NCBI RefSeq assembly: GCF_050947335.1
Contig: NC_134988.1
Span: forward strand, 2,976,001-3,040,000
From: Megachile rotundata
Lineage: Eukaryota > Arthropoda > Insecta > Hymenoptera > Megachilidae
Direction: 5' to 3'
DNA: 64,000 bases
Made by a program: the position numbers and the translations under genes. The notes beneath the pieces are model-generated. The model was not told where the DNA came from. It saw nothing but the letters and a program-made list of their open reading frames with translations, and made no database searches. Positions 1 through 10,168 of this stretch are shown here, one piece after another; position 1 is the stretch's first letter, and each line of letters begins with the position of its first letter.

Positions 1-430
1 AAGGTAAAAATTGAATACCCTTGTGCGAGTGTCGGCGGTACTCGGTCCGGGGTGTCGGAGTTCCCGGGATTGACCGAGGCCGCCATGGCCATAGGTGTCA
101 CGGGCGGGGGCCCGGGGCACCATTGCACGCGGCCAGGTGTGTGGAGCCGACGGCGGGCGTGATTACGTCGTCGGCTCCGATAAGGGGTGGGGTGGGACAA
201 AGTTTGGCCTGGAGGCTTCTCCTCCCCGCGAGAAGGGTGACCCCTTCAGGGTCACATGGCGGCATTTTGGCGCGTCGCGGTGACGATAACGCACGATCCC
301 GGGACGCGCCATGCCGCCGGGGCGAGTATCACCGAGGGGTTTTAGTGGGTACAAATCCCACACTACCCCCGCTCCTCCCACGGGGAGTGGGGGTGTCTTT
401 TCGAAGATTTCCCCTCGTTAAAAAAAAAAA
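1..430 (+). mobile_element. 3' tail of a GC-rich LINE, ending in poly(A)
   Basis: GC-rich non-coding sequence runs from the window edge to an A tract at 420-430. Its last ~190 bases recur, nearly identical, in reverse complement at 12893-13050, and a related tail lies at 39470-39606. Every copy ends in a hairpin-like CCCC/GGGG segment, then GAAGATTTCCCC, then A(n). That is how 5'-truncated non-LTR retrotransposons end. The tail interrupts the zinc-knuckle region of the minus-strand LINE ORF1 at about 431, so it is the younger insertion. Its 5' part lies outside the window, so its clade cannot be named. Open frames here are an effect of GC content. Confidence 0.65.
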
Positions 431-1880
431 TGGACGCAGGGTGTCCGTAACTCTTACATCTAACGCAGTATAATTTAGATGCCTCTATTTTTTCGTCTTT
501 GTTAATTTTGCACTGTCCTGGTTCGTGCTTATCTGCGCATTTCACGCATCTAAAGTCTAAATTACAGTTGCCCGCTGTGTGGCCCTCTCTCTGGCAACGC
601 GTGCAAGTTATCGGGTTTTTTTTAATTAAACCCTCCCATTTGACTACTTGGTGGAGGACGTATTTTATTCTGGTAAGTTCGCTTAGATGACTGTCAGGAG
701 TGATTTGGACGAGGTAAAAAGGAAGAGGTCTATTCTCCCTTTTTGATTTTTCTGTTACGAAATGTGTAACTTTAGAAATTTTAACGTTTTTAAGCTTCAG
801 GTTCGCTAGCTCCTGACTAATCTCTTCCTGGGTGAAGCCCGGGTCGAGACCTTTAAGCAGGATATTCTGTTGTTTTAGACTTTTTGGCGTATAAGTGAAG
901 TACTTAATATCCCTTTCTTTGAACAGCGTTAACGTTTTGTAAAACTCATCTAAATTTTCTAGCTGAACGTGGTGTTTGTTAGCCGAAATTCTCTTAATAT
1001 TAAAATTTTTTAAATTTAGGGTTTCCTTCACCAGGCGGTACGTGACTTTTTGGTGGGAATCCCCTACAATAATCGTGGGGGGTTTGCCTCGCGCTACACT
1101 CTTCGTGCTTGGGATAGGGGGTAACTCGTACAATACCGTTGTCTTCTTAGCCGACTGCTTCTCCCGAGCTAACGAAGTTCCGTCCTGCTGACCGTCGTGG
1201 TGCTGCCCTTTCGGAGAGGCCTCGATCCTTGGTCTCGAACTAGGGCCCGATAGGATACCTGCTTCCAGGTCCTCGCTGCTGACCGCCTCTCTTAACCGTT
1301 TTGTTTTTGACACCTCGGATGTGCGACCCATAATTGCCGTTACTTCGCCGGCTGCGCCGTACATGACCGCCGTGCGCAGGTCTATGTCCATTGTTTCCGC
1401 TTGCGTTTTAGTTTTACAGCCTCCATTTTTAGCTTTCTCTGCCTCGAGTTCTCTAGCTATTTTAGCTAGAGTTTCGTTGAGTAATTTCACTGTTTTTTGC
1501 AGCTCTTCTATTTGCGCGTCTTTGTGCGTACTTCAATTTTTCGCACTAGGTTTCACCGCTTGGGGTGGCATATTTTTTTTCGCCTTCATTGTTACGGTTT
1601 TTTCAGCCACTTTCCGACTTCCTGTCGATGCCGGCGAGGGTTGTGATTTTTGTTTATGTTTGGCATGTCCCTCTACCAGTCGCTTGGCTATCCCAGCTAC
1701 GTCTAGGACAGGACCTCTGTTATTTATTCTTCCGTCCGTAACAATTTTTGCAATCTCATCGAAGTTGTATTGCAACACCGCCGCTTTCCCCTCTGCGGGA
1801 TGTTCATTGCTGTAACTCTCCACTGTTACAAACACAGACTTATCAGGTGGAAAAACAAAACTCCCGCCAGAACGAAGCAC
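431..1880 (-). pseudogene. LINE ORF1 (gag-like, PRE_C2HC plus zinc knuckles), broken
   Basis: One minus-strand frame is open from about 1880 to 431 except for a TGA near 1530. The C-terminal half matches the ORF1 nucleic-acid chaperone of Jockey-type LINEs. It has a PRE_C2HC-like segment (around LPFYLVQI), then three Cys/His motifs: CTRCQREGHTAGNC, FRCVKCADKHEPGQC and a partial YCVRCKSYGH. ORF1 proteins bind the element RNA in retrotransposition particles. The last motif is cut by the poly(A) of the inserted LINE tail, so the C terminus is lost. The N terminus is unclear: the frame begins at a GTG just after a TAA, so a frameshift near the start is likely. The in-frame TGA and the insertion mark a dead copy. 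No ORF2 is attached. Confidence 0.75.
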
Positions 1881-1978
1881 TTAAACAACGACACCTCATA
1901 TGTCGCTTCACTGATTCACTTAACAGGCGAGCGAATAACACTTTCACGAGAACACGTTCGGACCTCGGTCTTGAGGTC

Positions 1979-2015
1979 CGAGAACCGGTATATCCTGACT
2001 AGTATGGCCGTTGGC
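1979..2015 (-). repeat. 5S rRNA-like 5' head of the LINE
   Basis: Read on the minus strand, this 37-mer starts GCCAACGGCCATAC and ends ACCGGTTCTCG, like the first ~37 bases of eukaryotic 5S rRNA. The middle differs from 5S (TAGTCAGG). The same 37-mer with the same divergent middle occurs at 50283-50319 at the start of another LINE copy, differing at two positions. It stands about 100 bases upstream of the ORF1 frame, where the 5' end of the element would be. The 5S internal promoter boxes lie further downstream in 5S rRNA and are not included. Confidence 0.6.
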
Positions 2016-2349
2016 TGGTGACAAGTGATACTAATTTTGTTTATCTAGAATTTTGTCACAGTTTGCCTTGTGTAATGTTTAATGTGCTATGTGTTTCTCC
2101 CCTTCCTCGTTTCGTTTGCCCGTTCTCGCTATTCAGTTACCTTTCGTTTGGTTAGTTTGTTTGTTTTGTTGTAGTAGTTTGTATCAGTTTTTAGTTGGTG
2201 TTCGCGTTAACTGGCTTCAACTTTTGTTTGGGAACCAAAACCACTGCCAAGTTGGGGTCCCTCAGCCTGGAGGTGGAGCAATCGCCCTTCGGTATCTCAT
2301 CCACCCCCTGGGTATGCGGTAAGGCGGAGAAATAGATTAGGTTAAGTTA
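2016..2349. other. Unassigned sequence between LINE and Gypsy
   Basis: No coding or repeat structure is recognised. The last bases (2334-2350) are a degenerate TTAGG-like string, immediately before the abrupt start of Gypsy protease sequence. This marks a truncation or recombination junction. Confidence 0.4.
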
Positions 2350-2351
2350 GG

Positions 2352-5300
2352 CCCCTCTTAATTGATAGCGGGGCCGCGCGTTCCTATTTGGGACCAGACG
2401 CGATTGCATGGTTAGGGTCGCGTATAGATCCCACTTTTTCCGGGGAAATGCGTATGGCCAATGGCGTGCAGGACCATATCTTAGGCGAAGCGGTGATAGA
2501 GATCGAAATCGACGGGCGAAAGATAGCATTACCAATCCGAGTCGCGAACAATTTAGATTACGATTGCGTGTTGGGGATAGATTTTCTGGAGGCTTTTGAA
2601 ATCTCCCTAGACACATCGAACGCGACTTGGAAAATTCGGAATGGTCCCGTTCATTCCTTTGTTGTTCCAGGTTTGCAGGATTCGAGGGAAATTATCCACG
2701 CCGATTGCGCCGCTATCGTTGAGATTACTCCGAAACAAAGCGAGCGCTTAAATCAGCTGTTGGATCGAATAATTCCCCCTCCTGCGGAAAAACCTCCCGC
2801 GACTACTCTTGTTCAGCATAAAATCGACGTGCAAGGACACGAACCGATTAAACACCGCGCGCGACGCGTATCTCCGAAAATTTACGAAGTCGCGCACGCG
2901 GAGGTTGACAAGATGCTTGCGGATGGAATTATTGAGCGCTCGTCAAGCGCTTGGGCGAGTTGTCCCGTGATAGTCGCAAAAGCGAACGGGAAATATCGCT
3001 TTTGTATTGACTATCGCGATGTAAACAATGTCACTAAGAAGGACGCATACCCTCTTCCGCATATGGACGCGATCCTGGACAAATTACGCACTGCACTATA
3101 CATTTCGACCATCGATTTGAGTCAGGCGTACTTCCAAATTCCTCTGGAAGAGTCCAGTCGAGAAATTACGGCGTTCGTAGTCCCAGGGAAAGGGTTATTC
3201 CAATTTACGCGTATGCCGTACGGGCTGACCAATGCCCCGGCCACTTTTCAAAGGCTGATGGATCGCTTGATTGGTCCTGAGCTTGAACCTCACGCCTTCG
3301 CGTATCTTGACGATATTGTTATCGTCAATGAGACCTTCGATGACCATCTTGAATGGATCGAAAAGGTCATTGGAATATTAAACGAAGCAGGGCTCGAAAT
3401 CAATCGGGAAAAGAGCGAATTTTGTCGCCAAGAGGTCCGGTATTTGGGATATTTAATAAGCCAAAGGGGCCTCGAACCCGATCCCGAAAAGGTCGCGCCG
3501 GTTTTGTCGTATCCGGCGCCCACGACGGTCAAGCAACTGCGGAGTTTCCTCGGCATGGTCGGTTGGTACGCACGATTTTTGCCGAACCATGCGCGTGACA
3601 AAGTCCCCTTGGTGCAGTTGCTTAAGAAAAACGAGCCCTGGCATTGGGGTAAGGCTCAAGAAACGGCTTTTCAAAATTTGAAAAAAGCCCTGAGCACCAC
3701 CCCCGTTTTAGCACGTCCTGATTTTTCGTTGCCGTTCGTTCTTCAGACTGACGCGAGTCACTATGCAATCGGCGCGGTCCTCACACAAAAACAAAATGGG
3801 GAGGAACACCCCATTGTTTACGTGAATAGAGTCTTGACCGCTGCCGAGCAAAAATATACAGTGACCGAAAAAGAGTGCTTGGCAGTTTTATGGGCCATTA
3901 AAAAACTCCGTCCGTATCTCGAGGGGTACTCTTTTACTGTTATTACGGATCACAGCAGCCTCAAATGGCTGCATAATTTAAAAGATCCCACGGGACGATT
4001 GGCGAGATGGGCCCTTGATATGCAACAATACTCTTTTTCTATTGAGCATCGTAAAGGAGCCCTCCACCACGTCCCGGATGCACTTTCATGTGCGATAGTA
4101 CCCCCGAACGACGTCGTCACTGAAGAACCACCTGTTCACGACTTTTTAGCGGCTCTCAAGGACATTGAGAGTAATTGGTACGCTGACCGCTTGAAAAAAG
4201 TAGAATCGCACCCCGCGTCGTACCCCGATTGGCGAGTTGAAGACGGACGTCTGTATTATCACCGTCCGTCTCCCACGCAAGAAATTATCGGAGAGGATGA
4301 CGATGCGTGGAAGTTGGTTCTCCCCGAGGATCTTCGAGAGAAGGCCATTCGAAATGCCCATGATCCCCCGGCCGCTGGTCACCCCGGTATTGATAAAACA
4401 TACCAAAGGGTGAGCCAAGAATTTTATTGGCCGGGGATGTTCCGAGACATCCGCCGTTTTGTGCAGCGATGTCCCGTGTGTCAACAGCACAAGGTCGAGC
4501 AGCGCGCTCCCGCTGGACACATGGGCCGGCGAATCCCCGAACGGCCATGGGCCGTGGTATCCGCCGACGTAATGGGCCCTTTTCCGCCCGGGCGTGGTCA
4601 AGCTCGGTACGTTGTAGTCTTCTTGGACAATTTTACAAAGTGGGTAGAGTGTAAGGCGCTCCGAAAAGCTACGGGGTCGGCTATTTTAACAGCTTTTGAA
4701 GACCTCGTGCTATTTCGTTGGGGAGCCCCCGAAATACTCCTCACTGACAACGGTACCGAGTTTTGCAATAAAGAGATTGATTCGACTCTAGAAGAATGGG
4801 GAATCACGCATTACACGATTTCCCCGTATCACGCGCAAGCGAATCCGGTGGAACGAGTTAATCGTGTCCTAAAAACGATGATTTCATCGTTTATTGAAAA
4901 GGACCACCGTGAATGGAACGTGCACTTGCACGAATTCCGATTCGCTGTTAATACTGCTGTGCATTCCTCAGCTGGCGAGTCTCCAGCGGTGCTCAACTTT
5001 GGAAGAGCCCCACGATCCGTCGGCAGTATTCGACGCGCCGTGGAAGGAGAACCCCTGCTCTCCCGCAGAGACCCGCAAGCCTGGGCACAGCGATCGCGTC
5101 GCTTGTTGTTATTGCACGACTTAGTGCGAGAACAATTGGAACGCGCTCACAAGCGACAAGCGAAGTATTATAATGCGCGTCATCGAGACATTAAATACCG
5201 GGTAGGCGATTTAGTTTGGCGTCGGAATAGGGTCCTCTCGTCCGCCGCAGAAAATGTGGCCGCGAAGCTGGCGGCCGCTTATATTGGTCCCTTCCAAATA

Positions 5301-5810
5301 AAAAAGGTCCTATCGCCCGTCGTGTACGAGTTGGAGACGACCGGAACCCGTATGGTTCCGAAGGTTCACGTCTCCGACTTGAAGCCGTTTGTCGGTGATG
5401 ACCCCGACGACGGCCCACCACTGACCCCTCCTAACGAAGTTTTGTTTAAGGATGCTGCGTCAAGCAAGGAGGGGAGGGCGGGCGACATCCCGCAGTGCAG
5501 CGGCGCCCCACCACCCCGAACAGGAGTTCGACCCCCTGCCCCCAGGGGCGTGCCTGGAGCCGCGGCGGGCCCCGGAGGACAACCGGGCATCAGAGGTCCG
5601 GCCCGCCGTCGCCACCCCAGGGGTCAGCGAGGGACGGAAGGGGCGGAAGAGGAGGCGCCGATCCAGGAAGGCCCCGCAACCCGCCGCAGCGCCCGCCTCC
5701 ACGCCCAGGAGGCGAAAAAGGTCCCGGGGGTTGAGCGCCCCCGAAAAGGGAGCGACACTCCCCCCCACTCCTCGACCGCGACCCCCGGCCCATCGGGCAA
5801 CGGACCGCCG
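2352..5810 (+). pseudogene. pol: Gypsy pol: protease, RT, RNase H, integrase (interrupted)
   Basis: The frame enters inside the retropepsin: LLIDSGAAR has its catalytic Asp at 2364-2366. It continues through RT, with the YLDD active site at 3303-3314. RNase H follows (TDASHYAIGAVL near 3750), then the integrase HHCC zinc finger (about 4350-4490). The integrase core Asp residues lie near 4565 and 4746 and its Glu near 4850. After that comes a basic, Pro-rich tail with TRRSARLH. There is no internal stop over more than 1150 codons. The frame stays open to 5931, but residues after 5810 come from the inserted Transib terminus. If the insertion were absent, the same frame would continue for 24 codons from 7168 to a TAG at 7240-7242. 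Without gag, the first part of the protease and a 5' LTR, it cannot be autonomous. Confidence 0.9.
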
Positions 5811-7162
5811 CACAGTGGGCCAGAACGGCGAATTAGCTGTTCATTTGCCAAAAATTTGATTTTCCTGGATCGATATGAAACGAACATATATCGCTTGCTA
5901 AATATATGGCGAATTCAAAACCGATTAAAGTAATGAAATTCGTTAAAAATTATAGTCATGACAAGCATTCAAAGATCAGACTTTTATGAATGCTATTTTT
6001 CACCGAAAAATTTACTCTTTTTCATATTGATGCCCTGGCAAAAGTATTAAACATTTTTGCAAAATTTTTTTTTCTTTAATAAACAGCATATGTTTATATT
6101 GAGAATACATATGCCGTGACAAATTATTAGCTGTAGTTTATTTACAAAATAATTCTCAATGAACTAAAGATTATTTTCATAGTCTTTCATCTTTAGCAAG
6201 GGATATCTTTAAAAGTGCAAAGAATTGCAGGCTCTATCATAGTGCAAAATTTTCAGCAGGATTTCCTTATTTTAGTCCAAAAGGATTCATGTCCCCCCTC
6301 GTCCCACCGCAGAAGTTATTATTGTTTGAAGCGTCGCGTGACACACGCTTCAGCAACACGTAGGTATATATTGTGTATTTAGTCGAATAGACATTACTAT
6401 ATTTTATTATATATTCTGTAAGTATATTAATTAATTCATTCGATTTTATTTCAAGAATATGCAATGGCAACATTTAACTTATATGCAGCAGAGTACGACT
6501 GGTTTTATATGCTATTAAATTTGCACAAAATATTATTGCATGGTGCAGATATAATACAAAATGCTGGTTTGCCCATTGGAATGTTTTCTGAAGAAGCAAT
6601 GAAGGCACGAAACAAAGATTTCTGAAATATTAGAAGAGACCACACACGAAAATTTTCGCAATTAGAAACATTGACGGACCTTTTTCAGACTTTATTATAT
6701 ACGTCCAATATTTTAATATCTTCAATTTCGGCAGAAGACAGAAAAATTTATAAAACACTTTCGCGTTTTAATATTTTCAAGAATGAAATAGAAAAATTAA
6801 TGTTACAAGAAGACCTACAAGACGATGACGATGATACATAAGTAATAATAAATAAATTTTATTTTTATTCATAAAAATTGTTTCCATGTTAAACTTATGT
6901 TTACGTTAATAAAAATTATGCTTATAAACTGAACGTCCACATTAAGAGTATAGTATATTCACTAACTTTTTGAAATATAACGCTTATTTTTGTTTTATTT
7001 TTAATTTTTTTGGCAAGAAAATAATCCGGTGTGATTAAATGTAATAATAATACTTGTTTTAAATGCTGGAACGACACAGCGACCGCTATACTTTCGTTTG
7101 AAGTCTTCAAATAGCGCTACAATTGGCCGTGAACAGCTAATTCGCCGCGCTGGCCCACTGTG
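5811..7162 (+). mobile_element. Transib-family DNA transposon, internally decayed
   Basis: The ends form inverted repeats of about 33 bases beginning CACAGTGGGCCAG (5811 onward; reverse complement ending at 7162), with an inner match GGCGAATTAGCTGTTCA. The outer heptamer CACAGTG is identical to the V(D)J recombination signal heptamer. The flanks are 5-bp direct repeats CGCCG (5806-5810 and 7163-7167). A 5-bp GC-rich target duplication and CAC(A/T)(A/G)TG ends are characteristic of Transib, the transposon family related to RAG1. Inside is a remnant of a Transib-like transposase C terminus (6464-6841). At 1352 bp it is much shorter than autonomous Transibs (about 3 kb). It is AT-rich, unlike the surrounding GC-rich Gypsy. 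Confidence 0.8.
6464..6841 (+). pseudogene. Transib transposase C-terminal remnant
   Basis: This 126-codon frame (ATG 6464, TAA 6839-6841) is interrupted by one TGA at 6623-6625. It includes LHKILLHGADIIQNAGLPIG, then FSEEAMKARNKDF and RRDHTRKFSQLETLTDLF, and ends in an acidic QDDDDDT tail. I recognise this as the conserved C-terminal segment of Transib/RAG1-like transposases, the region after the last catalytic Glu. That agrees with the heptamer ends and the CGCCG duplication. The rest of the transposase is absent or unrecognisable, so this copy cannot supply its own transposase. Confidence 0.65.
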
Positions 7163-7537
7163 CGCCGGCCGGTGAAGCGCCCCCGCCTCGCGGTGGAGGC
7201 GCCAAACGTGGCCGGCCTCGCGGTCGTCGGCCCCGGGCCTAGTGGCCCCGAGGGCCGAATTCTGGAGGCGACGACGCAGTTCCTGTCGCTAATGACAGGA
7301 ATAATGGGGAATGCGCCGTCGCATGGACCGGCACTGCCGGCGGTGGCGGGCCCGGCACCCGCAGATGTTTGTTTCCGGTACCGGCGGAGGGGGCACAAAC
7401 AGCTGCAGTGTCCGTATCCCGCCGCCGGCCCCTACTGCTTTAGGTGTGGCCAGCCAGGGGTGACCCTGCGGTCCTGCCCGCATTGTGCGCGGGCAGGTCC
7501 CGCAAAGAGAGGGGCGGCCCCACACCGAAGGCGGTAG

Positions 7538-8731
7538 GAAGCCTGCGGGTGACCGCTTTGGTTTGTTTGTCCTTTGTCTAGGTGGTGGGTAATTTAGTTT
7601 AGTTACGTAGGGAAAAAAAAAATTTAAAAAGAAAAAAAAAGAAAAAAAAAATTTTATAAAATTAAAAATGAAAAAAATATATATATGTTTATGTGTGGTG
7701 GTGGAATTTTAGGGGTTTATGCCGTCTTTTATTATTTTTCTTTTCTCCCTATTTTATTTTCAGTTCTTCCCCCCTTTATTTGATAATTATATTTTTGAGT
7801 TTCTTTTTTGTTTTCGTTATCCCCCCAAAATTTTGTTTTTTCTCTTTTCATTTATTCTTTTGTTTTGTTTGTGTGCCAGCCACTTAGGCGGCAATTTAAT
7901 TTCTTATATTTTATTTGATTTTTCTTCTCGTTTATATGTTTCTTTTTTGGGGTGTGTCGTGTTACTGTGTGTTACCTTGCAGCAGTATTCTCACCTCTTT
8001 ATTTTTGATTTTGTATTGAAACTTTTCGGTTTTGTTTTGTTCGACTCACCGCCTCTCTCTCCGTTCCGTTGTGGGGGACAGATTTTTCTGTTCAGAGAAC
8101 GGTAGAGATAGAAGGCAGCTCTGCGGATCGCCCTATCGCACGACATCGCCACCCCTGATGTCGAGCGAAATTTAGGGTTTCGGATTTTAATGCTGAGTCT
8201 CCGCCGATTTACGGGGCGTTGATTGACTCGCATTCCGAAACAGCTGATCAGCGAGTGTGAGTAAATATTGTCTGGAGAATACTGAATATAGGCCGACGAC
8301 GATGAAAAAGCCCGGCCTCTCATCTAATTTGGCTAAGCCAATTAGGTTGATTGAGGAAGGCTTATCGCGCCCGGATTAAGACGGCGCGACGACTTCTTGC
8401 GCCAGTTCTTATTCCGTGGCCCGTCGCTCATCGGTATGCGAGGTTTTTATTCTGCTTCCTCCCCGCGACCGACAACGGAGTCAGGCGCAGTGGGTCTGAG
8501 GAAGCAAGGGTCCCCCTCCCTGGATGGGACCCACCGTTCTGTCCCTTTTCGTTTTTTTGTTTTGGTTGGGGTTTGTGAGATGTTTTTTTTCTCGGTCCTT
8601 TTTTTTTCTAACGACGTCCTAGTATGTTGCAGGACCGCAGTTTTTTTTTCTCTCAAGTCGGCCGCTCGCTCGCCTCGTTGTGCGGCCTCTAGGAGCGGGC
8701 GCGAAAGCGAGGAGGGGGGTAGGACAATTTT
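7538..8731 (+). other. Gypsy 3' untranslated region
   Basis: This lies between the zinc-knuckle ORF and the polypurine tract. It holds an A-rich block (7609-7680), a long T-rich block (7715-8080) and a mixed segment with an 8-bp hairpin (TTGGCT/AGCCAA, about 8330-8343). Open frames here follow the homopolymer bias. No protein domain is seen. Confidence 0.5.
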
Positions 8732-8752
8732 GGGGGGGGGGGGGGGGGGGGG
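8732..8752 (+). other. Polypurine tract: 21 consecutive G
   Basis: An unbroken run of 21 G directly abuts the TG of the 3' LTR, preceded by purine-rich GAAAGCGAGGAGGGGGG (from 8703). Its position is that of the plus-strand primer of LTR retroelements. Pure G over this length is unusual and would favour quadruplex formation. Slippage in the element or in the assembly could have changed its length. Confidence 0.6.
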
Positions 8753-10168
8753 TGTAACGAGGCATACTTTCATTTGGTTGATTACCTTCTTTTTTTGGTT
8801 TTGCCTCGTTACGAGGATCCTCCCAAATTGCCAGCCCCACTCCTCCGCCCAAGCGGACCCCCTCGCCGCTGGGGCAAGTATGAATGAGCGAGCGTGTGTG
8901 TTTTTCTTTTTTTATTTTATTATATCGGACGCCACCCTTTTCCCCCCTTTTTTTTGCTGCCTCCAACCACCACCGAAGGAGCCGTCGTCGTCCCCGGTCG
9001 CGGAGGAACCTCTCCCTGAGTGACGGATGCGCGGGATGGGTCCACCAAAGAAGACCCCGGCTGTCCGGTCGCGGTGCCACCCCGTCACCCTCCGCGGGAG
9101 CGACCGGCAGCCGCCACCGGGGAACGCCAGGCCTGGGGACAAGCCACCCCCAACTGCCACCTCGAGAGGGCCCCAGGACCTGGCCACCAGACGTCACCAC
9201 GGAATGGCCCATCCTCGACGCCGAAATCCTCAGGGTGGGGGAATTCCGCGAACCGGGGAAGAAGATCTCGAGCAGGAGAAGCCAGCGAGCCGCCGCGATA
9301 GATAGCCGCATCCTTTCGCGAAAGCCAGTTTCTTTTTTTTTCCCTGTCCGTGTGTTGTACGTCTCCGTTTTGTTTTCCGAATCTGAGTGGTGCGTTCCGT
9401 TTTTTTTTAGTGCTTTTCTTCTTTCTTTTTGTGTGTGCCTGCGTGGAGTGTGTGTCGCCGCCGCCCCTGTGTGGAATTTTTGGAGTACACCAGCGCAAAA
9501 AGGTAGGAGTCATCTCCGTACCCTTTTTATTGCTATTCATTTGCGCGTGGGCGAGGGCGATAAGACCCCTGGCCCCAGTGACGAGGACCCTAGAGGCCGC
9601 GGACAGTCTACACGGCACTGTCCCCTCTAATCAAGTTCTTTTTCTTTTCGCTGTATTTGGGTATTTAGGACCAACGTCCCCTTGCTGTCCACGACCCCTG
9701 AGAGGGCGTGCTCCCTGCGGGCGAATACCTCAGCGTTCTTTTTGCATTTCTATATTTTCTGTACTCGCGCGTACCGTGAGCCCCCGCGCCGCGAAAGCCT
9801 CCCTCGCAACTGGCGAGTCGACCCCTTTTCCTCGACCGTTGCTTGTAACGCGTGGGGCCCCCCCGAATTCATTTTTTTTTCTGTTCTGCTTACGTGGCCT
9901 ACTTGGAGGCCCGAATAAAAGCACCTTCTATTGGATACAAACTCGCGGGTCTTTTACTAGTTTTTTTTCTGACCCCCTCTGATTCCCGCTCCCGACAGAG
10001 CAGCCGGAAGGGCGATTACTACGGACGAGTGCATTAGCACTGGCGCCCCATTAAAGAAATCGTCCGTGGGTGTGAGCATCGGTGCGTGGAGGGCCGTTTT
10101 CCCTAACTGCCCCCACTCCAGGGAACCCCCTTCGGGCTTCCCCCCCCCCCCCCCACCGATCCGTCACA
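8753..10168 (+). repeat. 3' LTR of the Gypsy element (1416 bp)
   Basis: It begins TGTAACGAGGCAT and ends GATCCGTCACA, the TG...CA form of LTRs. A diverged full-length relative lies in the other orientation at 13065-14466, which fixes both ends. A polyadenylation signal AATAAA lies at 9914-9919 and its counterpart is conserved in the relative. The first 13 bases are repeated as an inverted copy at 8802-8812 (TGCCTCGTTAC), so the LTR starts with a potential hairpin, as does the relative. A C15 run occurs near the 3' end (10140-10154). Confidence 0.8.

Larger units (their letters stand above)
5452..7537 (+). pseudogene. Overlapping Arg-rich zinc-knuckle ORF of the Gypsy element, split by Transib
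   Basis: An ATG at 5452 opens a frame +1 relative to pol. It is Arg-rich (GRKGRKRRRRSRK near 5635-5673) and stays open up to the Transib insertion. The sequence right of the insertion (7168-7537) is in the same register once the 1352-bp element and one CGCCG copy are discounted. It ends at TAG 7535-7537, about 242 codons in all. The C-terminal part contains CFRYRRRGHKQLQC, a CCHC knuckle with its second Cys as Tyr, and CFRCGQPGVTLRSCPHC, a possible four-Cys motif. These knuckles lie beyond the pol stop, which argues they are coded in their own right. Such motifs belong to retroelement Gag or nucleocapsid proteins, so finding one after pol is odd. The overlapped GC-rich half could be open by chance. 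The function is inferred only. Confidence 0.55.
2350..10168 (+). mobile_element. 5'-truncated Gypsy-type LTR retrotransposon with 3' LTR
   Basis: The composite element contains protease, RT, RNase H and integrase (2352-5810 and on), an overlapping zinc-knuckle ORF, a long 3' untranslated region, a G-rich polypurine tract and a 1416-bp 3' LTR (8753-10168). There is no 5' LTR, primer binding site or conventional 5' gag: homology begins abruptly inside the protease at about 2350. LTR elements are not normally 5'-truncated, so deletion or recombination is likely. A Transib element (5811-7162) splits the body. The element is more GC-rich than its surroundings. Confidence 0.85.

Noticed and set aside
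21..473. 150-codon Arg/Gly-rich frame at the window start
   Set aside because: It runs through the LINE tail, its poly(A) and into antisense ORF1, so it cannot be a gene.
7719..8105. 128-codon hydrophobic frame resembling a membrane protein
   Set aside because: It comes from T-rich sequence in the Gypsy 3' UTR (Phe/Leu runs); no homology or start context.
8351..9982. Many long open frames on both strands in the Gypsy 3' region and LTR
   Set aside because: They lie in GC-rich LTR and UTR sequence, mirror each other on both strands, have no domain, and are not preserved in the related LTR at 13065-14466.
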